In this document: positions 42,731 through 50,173 of the stretch, in pieces
Numbering within the stretch: the first letter of the stretch is position 1
Layout of the letters: every line of letters starts with the position of its first letter
Origin: UBA940 sp031547885
GTDB taxonomy: Bacteria; Bacteroidota; Bacteroidia; Bacteroidales; Rikenellaceae
Length of the DNA stretch: 64,000 nt
NCBI GenBank assembly: GCA_031547885.1
Contig: JAVBRO010000020.1
Span: 62,001 to 126,000, forward strand
Direction of reading: 5' to 3'
Position numbers and translations under genes: made by a program
The notes under the pieces: generated by a model
What the model saw: only the letters and a program-made list of their open reading frames with translations
What the model was told of the DNA's origin: nothing
Databases searched by the model: none

Positions 42731-44005
42731 TCAGTATTTGCTTTTCCAGAGCTTTTCTATGCGCTCGGCGTATTTCTGTTCGGCGGCGTTCTGCACGTTA
42801 GGCTCGTAGAATTTGGTCCCCTCGATGCCTGCCGGAAGGAATTCCAGGTCGGTGAAGCCCCCTTCATAGTCGTGGGCGTATTTGTAGCCTTTGTGGTAAT
42901 CGAGGTCTTTCATCAGCTTGGTGGGGGCGTTGCGGATATGCAGTGGCACGGCGCGGTTGGTGGTGTCGTGGTTGACGAAGCCGATAGCCCTGTCGATGGC
43001 CATGTACGCCGAATTGCTTTTGGGCGAATTGGCGAGGTAAAGGGTCGCTTCGGCGAGGGGGATACGTGCTTCGGGCATCCCTATCTTGTGGACTATGTCG
43101 AAACAGGCGTTGGCCATCAACAGGGCGTTCGGGTTTGCAAGTCCGATATCCTCGGCGGCCAGGATGGCGAGCCTGCGGGCGATGAAACGGGGTTCTTCAC
43201 CCCCCGCCAGCATCCGCGCGAGGTAATATATGGCGGCGTTGGGGTCGCTCCCGCGGACGCTCTTGATGAACGCCGAAATGACGTCGTAGTGCTGTTCGCC
43301 GTTCTTGTCGTAGAGGGCGATATTCTGCTGCAGGGCGTCGGTGACGCTTTTGTCCGAAATTACCAGTTTGCCGTCTGTCGATGCCGCGATGATGTCGAGG
43401 ATGTTGAGCAGTTTACGCGCGTCGCCGCCCGAGAAACGGAACAGCGCCTCGGTCTCCACAACCTCGACACCACGCTCTTTCAGTTCGGAGTCGGTCGTAA
43501 TGGCGCGGTCGAGCAGCGTCTGCAGTTCCGCGTCGTTCATCGGGTTGAGCACATAGACCTGGCAGCGCGACAGCAGCGGCGAAATGACCTCGAACGATGG
43601 GTTCTCGGTGGTCGCGCCGATGAGCGTGATGGTGCCCTGTTCGACCGCCCCTAACAGAGAGTCCTGCTGGCTCTTGTTGAAGCGGTGGATTTCATCGATG
43701 AACAGGAACGGCGACGGGGTGTTGAAGAACTGCTGCTTGCGGGCGTTGTCGATCGCCTCGCGCACATCCTTCACCCCCGAAGTGACGGCCGACAGCGTGT
43801 AGAAGTGCCTTTTCAGGGTGTTCGCGACCAAGCGGGCGAGGGTGGTCTTGCCGACACCGGGCGGACCCCACAGTATGAACGACGGCACGTTGCCGGTCTC
43901 CATGAAACGCCGGAACACCCCGTCCTTGCCGACGAGGTGCGACTGTCCTATGTAATCTTCGAGCGTCTGCGGCCGCAGACGCTCAGCGAGAGGTCTGTTG
44001 CTCAT
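42731..44005 (-). CDS. rarA: Replication-associated recombination protein A
   Basis: A 424-residue AAA+ ATPase of the RarA/MgsA/WRNIP1 family that acts at stalled replication forks with SSB. Walker A is GPPGVGKTT (K53), Walker B FLFIDEIHRFNK, sensor 1 IGATTENPSFE, and the C-terminal tetramerisation region contains SVRGSDPNAAIYYLARMLAG GE. Length is standard. Confidence 0.97.
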   Translation of the reverse strand: MSNRPLAERLRPQTLEDYIGQSHLVGKDGVFRRFMETGNVPSFILWGPPGVGKTTLARLVANTLKRHFYTLSAVTSGVKDVREAIDNARKQQFFNTPSPFLFIDEIHRFNKSQQDSLLGAVEQGTITLIGATTENPSFEVISPLLSRCQVYVLNPMNDAELQTLLDRAITTDSELKERGVEVVETEALFRFSGGDARKLLNILDIIAASTDGKLVISDKSVTDALQQNIALYDKNGEQHYDVISAFIKSVRGSDPNAAIYYLARMLAGGEEPRFIARRLAILAAEDIGLANPNALLMANACFDIVHKIGMPEARIPLAEATLYLANSPKSNSAYMAIDRAIGFVNHDTTNRAVPLHIRNAPTKLMKDLDYHKGYKYAHDYEGGFTDLEFLPAGIEGTKFYEPNVQNAAEQKYAERIEKLWKSKY

Positions 44006-44028
44006 TTCCTGTGTTTTCGCGTAGCGGT

Positions 44029-44036
44029 CAAAGATA
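44029..44036 (-). promoter_or_regulatory. -7 box of rarA
   Basis: Minus strand TATCTTTG, a perfect match, 24 nt before the rarA start. Confidence 0.55.
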
Positions 44037-44055
44037 ATAAAAATAGCTTTTAAGG

Positions 44056-44391
44056 TTATAGGTTGGAAATATCTTTAATCGCTTCATTTATTATTGACAG
44101 CCATTTTTCAAGATAAGATTTATCACTGTTGTCTTTCTTGATTGCCAATGATAGCTCATTTCTCATAATGTTCAATATAGATAAGGCATAATCATTATTG
44201 CCTATCAATTTAGCCCTTTTTACCGCTTTCATTACCTCGTCAGGATTGTTTTCAGAAATTTTAGCAGTCTGAGGCATTGACTGTCTTATGGCGCGTAAAT
44301 CACCTGCAATCTGAAAAAACTTCACGATCATTACAATTTGCAGTATTGCGAACCCAATTACTACAATCCAAAGAACTGTTTCCATAATCAT
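44056..44391 (-). CDS. Small membrane-anchored protein, AT-rich gene
   Basis: A 111-residue protein with one N-terminal membrane helix (TVLWIVVIGFAILQIVMIVK) and a charged helical remainder ending EAIKDISNL. No family is recognised. Base composition is plainly more AT-rich than any neighbour, with AT-ending codons common, which suggests late arrival by transfer. The ATG may instead be the second Met codon. Confidence 0.6.
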   Translation of the reverse strand: MIMETVLWIVVIGFAILQIVMIVKFFQIAGDLRAIRQSMPQTAKISENNPDEVMKAVKRAKLIGNNDYALSILNIMRNELSLAIKKDNSDKSYLEKWLSIINEAIKDISNL

Positions 44392-44457
44392 CTGATTTTA
44401 ATAATGGTTTATTTCTTTAAAAACACCAAATATCTATGAAATATATATGTGATGTTT

Positions 44458-44760
44458 TTATTTGCGATCAGGGTTCTTGGGGAACCAACCTTTTTCAACG
44501 CGCTTTTTCTGGGCGAAAAGCTCGCCGATCGACCACAAGGCCGAAAAACCGATCACGCCCAACAATGCCGAAACGATGATGCTCTTTACCAGTAGCGCCC
44601 CGGCAATTGCCGCGAGGCCTGCCAGCAGGAACAGCCACCAGCAGCGTGTCCCAAAGTAGTATTCGCCCTTGATGACCAGCGGATGGAAAAGCCCGATTAT
44701 CAGGAAAGTGCAGGCTCCGATTATTATGCCCGAAAGGTTGTGCGCAGTGATAAAGTCCAT
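44458..44760 (-). CDS. DUF4491 small membrane protein
   Basis: A 100-residue protein with three hydrophobic helices and the family-like N-terminus NLSGIIIGACTFLIIGLFHP and YYFGTRCWWLFLLAG. The C-terminus is basic (EKGWFPKNPDRK). Common in Bacteroidales; function unknown. The -7 box at 44802 and an AATTACG pair lie upstream. Confidence 0.8.
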   Translation of the reverse strand: MDFITAHNLSGIIIGACTFLIIGLFHPLVIKGEYYFGTRCWWLFLLAGLAAIAGALLVKSIIVSALLGVIGFSALWSIGELFAQKKRVEKGWFPKNPDRK

Positions 44761-44771
44761 TGCAATAAATC

Positions 44772-44785
44772 AATTACGAATTACG
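44772..44785. repeat. AATTACG heptamer (copy 3, two units)
   Basis: AATTACGAATTACG, two units of the heptamer array seen at 29.3 and 35.2 kb, again just upstream of a minus-strand start codon. Confidence 0.6.
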
Positions 44786-44801
44786 TTTGAAACGTATTTT
44801 A

Positions 44802-44809
44802 CAAAGATA
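44802..44809 (-). promoter_or_regulatory. -7 box of the DUF4491 gene
   Basis: Minus strand TATCTTTG, a perfect match, 42 nt before the start codon and just after the trpB2 terminator. Confidence 0.55.
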
Positions 44810-44813
44810 GCGA

Positions 44814-44846
44814 AAAGAAAAACGCCCCGCGTATCAGGCAGGGCGT
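44814..44846 (-). terminator. Rho-independent terminator of trpB2
   Basis: On the minus strand ACGCCC pairs with GGGCGT across a 13-nt loop and TTTTCTTTTC follows, 26 bp after the trpB2 stop. Confidence 0.75.
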
Positions 44847-44871
44847 CCTCGATGTAAATAATTGAACCTTA

Positions 44872-46233
44872 TCAGATTATTTTTTCGAGCGTCCTGACGG
44901 TCTTGGCGATCTCCTCGTCCGACAGGTCGTAATTCTTCAACTGGCCGCTCAGGTACTGCTCGTAGGCGTAGAGGTCGATCACTCCGTGGCCCGAAAGGTT
45001 GAAGACAATGGTGCGCGCTTCACCGGCTTCCTTGGCTTTCTGCGCTTCGTTGATGGCGGCGCAGATGGCGTGGGTCGATTCGGGCGCGGGGATGATCCCC
45101 TCGGTCTTGGCGAACAGAACCCCCGCCGCGAGCGATTCCACCTGGTGGATATCCACCGCCTCGAACAGGCCGTCCTTCATCAGCTGGCTGGCGATCGTTC
45201 CGGCGCCGTGGTAGCGCAGGCCGCCCGCGTGGATGTCGGCCGGATGGAAATCGTGGCCCAGCGTGAACATCGGCAAGAGGGGAGTGAAGCCCGCGATGTC
45301 GCCGAAATCGTACTGGAACTCGCCGCGCGTCAGTTTCGGACAGCTTGCCGGTTCCACTGCGATTAGGCGCGTTTTCCGGCCTTTGGTGAGGTTCTCGCGC
45401 AGGAACGGGAAGGCGATGCCGCCGAAGTTGCTGCCGCCGCCGAAACATCCGATCACCGTGTCGGGATAGTCGCCCGCCATTTCGAGCTGGCGCATCGCCT
45501 CCTCGCCTATGATGGTCTGGTGCAGGATGACGTGGTTCAGCACGCTGCCCAGGCAGTAACGCGCGTCGGGATTCTTCATTACCATCTCGACCGCTTCCGA
45601 AATGGCCGTTCCGAGCGAGCCTCCGTCGTCGGGATTCTGCGCGAGGATGGCGCGTCCTGCCTCGGTCGTGTCGCTGGGCGATGGGAAGACGTCGGCGCCC
45701 CAGGTGTTCATCATCAGTTTGCGGTCGGGCTTCTGGTCGTAGCTGACGCGCACCATATAGACCCTCAGGTCGAGGCCGAACATTGCGGCGGCCATGGCCA
45801 TGGCCGATCCCCACTGTCCGCCGCCGGTTTCGGTGGTCATGCGGTGCAGTCCCTGCTGGGCGGCGTAGTAGGCCTGCGGAACGGCGCTGTTGGGCTTATG
45901 CGAACCGGCAGGTGAAACGCTTTCGTTCTTGAAATATATCTTCGCGGGCGTGTCGAGCGCCTTTTCGAGCTGGTAGGCCCTTACGAGCGGAGTGCAGCGC
46001 CAGATCTTGTAGAGGTCCTGTACCTGGTCGGGTATGTCGATGTAACGCTCGGTGGAGAGCTCCTGCTCCACCAGTTCGTCCACAAAGATCTGCTTGAGCA
46101 TCTCTTTGCTTACAGGTTCTTTTGTCTGCGGATTGAGCAGGGGCAGCGGTTTCGTGGGCATATCGGCCACGATGTTGTACCATTGCCTGGGCATTTCGTT
46201 ATCCGGCAGAATGATCTTTTTCGTCTTGCTCAT
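44872..46233 (-). CDS. trpB2: TrpB2-type tryptophan synthase beta chain
   Basis: A 453-residue PLP enzyme of the TrpB2 group (longer than TrpB1). The PLP lysine is in AGSHKPNSAV (K113), and GGGSNFGG binds the cofactor phosphate. TETGGGQWGSAMAMAAAMFG and the late PAPESTHAICAAINEA are TrpB2 features. It joins indole and serine to make tryptophan. No trpA or other trp gene is adjacent, so it probably salvages free indole, which gut Bacteroidales make with tryptophanase. A Trp-rich leader peptide and attenuator precede it, so its expression should respond to charged tRNA-Trp. Confidence 0.93.
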   Translation of the reverse strand: MSKTKKIILPDNEMPRQWYNIVADMPTKPLPLLNPQTKEPVSKEMLKQIFVDELVEQELSTERYIDIPDQVQDLYKIWRCTPLVRAYQLEKALDTPAKIYFKNESVSPAGSHKPNSAVPQAYYAAQQGLHRMTTETGGGQWGSAMAMAAAMFGLDLRVYMVRVSYDQKPDRKLMMNTWGADVFPSPSDTTEAGRAILAQNPDDGGSLGTAISEAVEMVMKNPDARYCLGSVLNHVILHQTIIGEEAMRQLEMAGDYPDTVIGCFGGGSNFGGIAFPFLRENLTKGRKTRLIAVEPASCPKLTRGEFQYDFGDIAGFTPLLPMFTLGHDFHPADIHAGGLRYHGAGTIASQLMKDGLFEAVDIHQVESLAAGVLFAKTEGIIPAPESTHAICAAINEAQKAKEAGEARTIVFNLSGHGVIDLYAYEQYLSGQLKNYDLSDEEIAKTVRTLEKII

Positions 46234-46290
46234 AATCGTAAAATGTTAATGAAAAATGTGGTTTATGTTGTTTTTTTTGTTGTGTCGTCA

Positions 46291-46324
46291 AATTAAAAAA
46301 CCCGCTGTTCTGGTAAACAACGGG
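46291..46324 (-). terminator. Attenuator hairpin in the trpB2 leader
   Basis: On the minus strand CCCGTTGTT and AACAGCGGG form a 9-bp stem with one G-T pair and a 6-nt loop, followed by TTTTTTAATT. It lies 38 nt after the stop of a Trp-rich leader ORF and 67 nt before trpB2, as expected of a transcription attenuator. Confidence 0.8.
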
Positions 46325-46362
46325 CTTCCTGTGTGGGTATTATGCACAAACCGGCAAAGCAA

Positions 46363-46425
46363 TCATTGTTTACTTTCGTTCAATGTCTGCCACCACCAAT
46401 TCTGTATGTTCATCGTCTGTTTCAT
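46363..46425 (-). CDS. Trp-rich leader peptide of trpB2
   Basis: A 20-residue ORF, MKQTMNIQNWWWQTLNESKQ, with three consecutive Trp codons (TGG TGG TGG, codons 10-12). Three Trp in 20 residues is far above chance. It sits between a perfect promoter and a terminator hairpin upstream of a tryptophan-synthesis gene. By analogy with trpL, ribosome stalling at these codons when tRNA-Trp is uncharged would favour an alternative fold and read-through into trpB2. The start codon is only 5 nt after the -7 box, so the message may be leaderless. Confidence 0.85.
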   Translation of the reverse strand: MKQTMNIQNWWWQTLNESKQ

Positions 46426-46430
46426 GGTTG

Positions 46431-46461
46431 CAAATGTAAAAAGAGTTTGTTAAATTCCAAA
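46431..46461 (-). promoter_or_regulatory. Promoter of the trp leader and trpB2
   Basis: On the minus strand TTTG (46458-46461), a 19-bp spacer and TACATTTG (46431-46438) form a textbook Bacteroidota -33/-7 promoter. The leader ATG follows after 5 nt. Confidence 0.7.
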
Positions 46462-46566
46462 ACTTTTTTGTGAAATTTTTAATAATCCATTCCTGACAAG
46501 GGCGAAACGGTATTTTTTTACCGTTGAAAACATTTTGGAATATGTACAAATAAGGCGGAATCTTAT

Positions 46567-46574
46567 TATCTTTG
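46567..46574 (+). promoter_or_regulatory. -7 box of the phosphoesterase operon
   Basis: TATCTTTG, a perfect match, 25 nt before the ATG at 46600. Confidence 0.6.
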
Positions 46575-46599
46575 TGGTTTCGAAACGCACCTCTTACGA

Positions 46600-47817
46600 A
46601 TGAAATGGATCGTCTTCATACTGTTTTTTGCGGCGCTGCTGGCTGATGTCTACATCTACCGCAGCGTGGTATGCAGCCGGTTCAAAAGACTTCCCGCCCG
46701 TATCGCCTATATAATCTTCGCCGCCGTTTCCGACGGCGCGGCGCTCACGGTATTTCTTCTTTACAGTTTTGCCGCCGGACGCAGTTCGGCAGCCGTGATG
46801 GCCGTCATGTGGATGGTGTGGATATTCTTCCTCACCGCACTCCCGAAACTTCTCTTCGCCTTAGGCGGATTCCTCGACGGCGTCATTTCATTGATCTTCC
46901 GCAGGCGCGTGCCGGTTTTCCGTTCCGTTGCTGTATGCCTTTCCATAGCCGCCGTGGTCACGATGATATATGGCGCGACGGCAGGGCGCACGAAAATAAA
47001 GATCAACGAGGTCGAGATATGTTCGGACCGGGTTCCAGAAGCGTTCGACGTCTACCGCATAGTACAATTTTCCGACCTGCACGTCGGCACGATGCCCCGC
47101 GCGGTAAAACGCATCGGCCGCATAGCGGAAAAGATCGGCGGATTAAAGCCCGATATGGTTGTAAATACCGGCGACCTGGTGAATATAAGCTATGCCGACC
47201 TTACGCCGGAGATCGTGTCGGCGCTGTCGGATATAAAGGCTCCCGACGGGGTATGGTCGGTATGGGGCAACCACGACCTGGGATTCTATATCAGGGATAC
47301 GGTCTCGCTAACGCCGCATGAAAACATAGCCCGCCTCTCGGAAAAAGTGCGCGCTATCGGTTGGCGTACGCTTACCGACCAGTCGGTATACGTCCACCGC
47401 GGAGGCGATTCGATACTGCTTTCAGGACTGAACTACCCGGCTGACAGTATGCTGAACGGCAATAATGAGGCGCTGTGCGGCGTGGACCTATGTAAAACCT
47501 TTGCAGGGCGCTCTCCGGATGCGTTCAGCGTCGTTCTTTCGCACGCTCCGCAGATGTGGCGCGAGATCACAGCGGCCGGTTTCGGCGACCTGACGCTTTC
47601 GGGACACGTCCACGCGATGCAGATAAAACTCGGCTTTCAGGGCCGGGAATGGTCGCCTGCCAAATACCTATATAGCGAGTGGAGCGGCTATTATATTGAA
47701 AACAAAACAAAAAAAAGTTCCATATATGTCAATGATGGCATGGGATGTGTGGGGTATCCTATGCGTATAGGCACACCCCCGGAGTTAACTCTATTTAAAC
47801 TGACGCGATGCGAATAA
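46600..47817 (+). CDS. Membrane-anchored metallophosphoesterase
   Basis: A 405-residue protein with about four N-terminal membrane helices (1-125) and a calcineurin-like phosphoesterase domain (about 150-400). Metal-binding motifs are SDLHVG (D159, H161), GDLV (D192), GNHD (223-226) and the late GHVHAMQ. The YkuE/LpxG-like layout suggests action on a lipid or nucleotide at the membrane. It overlaps the next gene by 10 bp. Confidence 0.9.
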   Translation: MKWIVFILFFAALLADVYIYRSVVCSRFKRLPARIAYIIFAAVSDGAALTVFLLYSFAAGRSSAAVMAVMWMVWIFFLTALPKLLFALGGFLDGVISLIFRRRVPVFRSVAVCLSIAAVVTMIYGATAGRTKIKINEVEICSDRVPEAFDVYRIVQFSDLHVGTMPRAVKRIGRIAEKIGGLKPDMVVNTGDLVNISYADLTPEIVSALSDIKAPDGVWSVWGNHDLGFYIRDTVSLTPHENIARLSEKVRAIGWRTLTDQSVYVHRGGDSILLSGLNYPADSMLNGNNEALCGVDLCKTFAGRSPDAFSVVLSHAPQMWREITAAGFGDLTLSGHVHAMQIKLGFQGREWSPAKYLYSEWSGYYIENKTKKSSIYVNDGMGCVGYPMRIGTPPELTLFKLTRCE

Positions 47818-48887
47818 TTCTTTCAGCCGCCATATCTGCCGACGGCTACCTCGACGATGCAGTGGAGGGGGAAAGGCTGATACTTTCCTCTCCGGAAGAC
47901 TGGAGGGCTATTTACGCCCTCAGGGCAGAGTGCGATGCAATACTTGTGGGCGCCGGTACGCTGAGGGAAGACAATCCTTCGCTCGTTATCCGTGATCCCG
48001 CGCTGCGCAAGAAACGCGAGGCGGAGGGGCGGTCTCCCGATATTATGAAAGTCGCCGTAAGCGGCAGCGGCAGGCTCGACTCCAATCTGAGGTTCTTTAC
48101 CGACGGCGACGGCGAGAAGGTGCTGTTCACTATGGGGGCGGTTTCGAACGAGATTTCCGAACTTGCTACCGTCATAAGCCGTCCCGAACTTACGGCTACA
48201 ATCATACTCAACCAACTACGCAAGATGGGCGTCAGGTCGCTCATGGTCGAAGGCGGCAGCGCGGTCCTGTCGATGTTCCTCAAGGAAAAAAGCTGGGACG
48301 AGTTCCGTCTCGGCATAGCTCCGATATTCGTGGGCGACGAAAAGGCGCCGCGGCTGGTGCTCGACGGCGAATACCCGCCGATGACGCTTATAAAGACGGA
48401 ACAGTTGGGCCAGACGGCGGTTCTCCACTTCATCAACCGCTCGCAGTACCGTAATGACTGCACTTATATTTCCCGGGCGATGCATAACAGCCGGATGAGC
48501 GAATCGTGCGATACCTGCTACAGGGTCGGTGCGGTTATTTTGACGCGCGACGGGCAGGAGTTCGACGGATACACTCATGAGACAGCTCCTGATAACCATG
48601 CAGAAGAAGAGGCCATTGCAAAAGCGCTCGAAGCGGGGGCCGATCTGAAAGGCGCTACGATATACACCACGATAGAACCGTGTTCGAGACGCAGTTCGAA
48701 ACCCGAACCCTGTGCCGACATTATCATAAGGCATGGTTTCGGGCGTGTGGTCTATGCGCTGAGGGAGCCCGACCGGTTCGTCAGGTGCGAAGCCACCAAA
48801 AGGCTTATGGAAGCAGGAATAGAGGTGGTCGAAGTCGACGCATTCTCCGCCGACGTCATCCGCATCAACAACCATCTGTTACAATAG
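47808..48887 (+). CDS. RibD-like fusion with reductase before deaminase
   Basis: A 359-residue two-domain protein. Residues 1 to about 210 match the RibD C-terminal reductase fold (ILSAAISADGYLDD, VGAGTLREDNPSL, SLMVEGGSAVLSMFL). Residues about 220-359 match the cytidine/dCMP-deaminase fold with zinc ligands in HAEEE (H264, catalytic E266) and EPCSRRSSKPEPC (C292, C302). Canonical RibD has deaminase first and reductase second, so the order is reversed here. It may be a riboflavin-pathway enzyme or act in another pyrimidine/pteridine route. It overlaps the phosphoesterase gene by 10 bp and precedes an MFS gene by 10 bp. Confidence 0.85.
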   Translation: MRIILSAAISADGYLDDAVEGERLILSSPEDWRAIYALRAECDAILVGAGTLREDNPSLVIRDPALRKKREAEGRSPDIMKVAVSGSGRLDSNLRFFTDGDGEKVLFTMGAVSNEISELATVISRPELTATIILNQLRKMGVRSLMVEGGSAVLSMFLKEKSWDEFRLGIAPIFVGDEKAPRLVLDGEYPPMTLIKTEQLGQTAVLHFINRSQYRNDCTYISRAMHNSRMSESCDTCYRVGAVILTRDGQEFDGYTHETAPDNHAEEEAIAKALEAGADLKGATIYTTIEPCSRRSSKPEPCADIIIRHGFGRVVYALREPDRFVRCEATKRLMEAGIEVVEVDAFSADVIRINNHLLQ

Positions 48888-48897
48888 CGCCGGGACT

Positions 48898-50127
48898 ATG
48901 AACATGGCGACTGTCCCGACAGAGCAGGCTCCGAAGGAGAGGCTCTGGACGAAAAGCTACGTGCTTATATGTGTAGCTAACTTCCTGATTTGTTTTGCTT
49001 TCTACATGCTGGTCCCGACGCTCCCGTTCTATCTGGGAGAGGTTTTCGGCGCAGGCAAAACCACGATAGGCATCATACTTTCGATCTACACCGTGGCGGT
49101 GCTGGTCGTACGTCCCTTCTCGGGGTGGCTGGCCGACACTTTCGCGCGCAAGCCGATATTCCTCATAGCCTACTTCTTTTTCGTTGCGTTCTTCGTGGGC
49201 TACCTTGCCGCCGGGACGCTGCTGATGTTCGGCATCCTGAGGGTGCTGCACGGGCTTGCGTTCGGCACTGTCAGCACGACGGGGAACACCCTGGCGGTCG
49301 ACATCATGCCTTCGTCGCGAAGGGGTGAAGGGCTGGGGTATTACGGCGTTATGAACAACCTTGCGATGAGCGTGGGGCCGATGACCGGGCTTTTCATTGC
49401 GACGACCGGAAATTACGATCTGATATTCTATGCCGCGCTCGCAACGGGCGGACTGGGCCTGCTCTTCGCTGCCCTTATAAAAGTGGAAAAGAAGATCCCC
49501 AGAACCAGCAACAGGGGGATGTCGCTCGACCGTTTCTTCCTGAAAGCGGGTCTGCCTGCGTGCGGTTCTCTGCTTCTGTTAGCCATTCCGTGGGGCATGA
49601 CGATGACCTTTATCGCCATGTACGCGGGGGAGCTGGGCATGGTCGAGAACACGGGTTATTTCTTTACGGTGATGGCCGCGGGACTGATCATTTCGCGTAT
49701 CGGATCGGGCAAACGGGTCGACCGCGGGGAGATAACCCAGGTCATCTTTCAGGGGATGTGCATAGTCTTTGTCGGGATCCTCTGCGAGGCGTTTCTGGGT
49801 ATGGTCGCAGGCCACAGCCTGCATGCCGGATACGCGCTCTATTTTGCCGCGGCGTTCTTCATAGGTTTCGGCTACGGGACGATATTCCCTGCCTACAACA
49901 CGATGATCATAAACCTCGCCCCGAACGACCGCCGCGCGACGGCAAACGCCACCTACCTTACGGGTTGGGACGTCGGGATCGGACTGGGAATGTTCTTCGG
50001 CGGCCGCATCGCCGAGAGGTGGGGCTTCGGGACCGTCTATTACGTCAATATAGCGCTTGCCGCGGTGTCGATCGCCTGGTTTGCGGCTTACGTTACCCCG
50101 CACTTCGTGCGCCACCGCTTACGGTGA
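48898..50127 (+). CDS. MFS transporter
   Basis: A 409-residue protein with about twelve membrane helices. The conserved motif between helices 2 and 3 is GWLADTFARKP, and LRVLHGLAFGTVSTTGN is typical of helix 4. Drug/sugar exporters of this class are often miscellaneous; the substrate is unknown. It is the third gene of the phosphoesterase/RibD-like operon, so a product of the RibD-like enzyme is one possible cargo. A second ATG two codons on (48904) is an alternative start. Confidence 0.92.
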   Translation: MNMATVPTEQAPKERLWTKSYVLICVANFLICFAFYMLVPTLPFYLGEVFGAGKTTIGIILSIYTVAVLVVRPFSGWLADTFARKPIFLIAYFFFVAFFVGYLAAGTLLMFGILRVLHGLAFGTVSTTGNTLAVDIMPSSRRGEGLGYYGVMNNLAMSVGPMTGLFIATTGNYDLIFYAALATGGLGLLFAALIKVEKKIPRTSNRGMSLDRFFLKAGLPACGSLLLLAIPWGMTMTFIAMYAGELGMVENTGYFFTVMAAGLIISRIGSGKRVDRGEITQVIFQGMCIVFVGILCEAFLGMVAGHSLHAGYALYFAAAFFIGFGYGTIFPAYNTMIINLAPNDRRATANATYLTGWDVGIGLGMFFGGRIAERWGFGTVYYVNIALAAVSIAWFAAYVTPHFVRHRLR

Positions 50128-50140
50128 ATTGAAAATTGAA

Positions 50141-50173
50141 AAAGAACGAGAGCACAAAGGCTCTCGTTCTTTT
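50141..50173. terminator. Bidirectional terminator between MFS and outer-membrane protein genes
   Basis: A perfect 13-bp stem, AAAGAACGAGAGC and GCTCTCGTTCTTT around ACAAAG, with A-run on one side and T-run on the other. It fills the 46-bp gap between convergent genes and works on both strands. Confidence 0.9.

Larger units (their letters stand above)
46234..46599. other. 366-bp gap: trp leader region and divergent promoters
   Basis: It holds the trpB2 leader transcript (promoter 46431-46461, leader ORF 46363-46425, attenuator 46291-46324) and the promoter of the divergent phosphoesterase gene (46567). About 55 bases next to trpB2 (46234-46290) are AT-rich 5' untranslated region. The ~100 bases between the two promoters show nothing clear. 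Confidence 0.75.
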
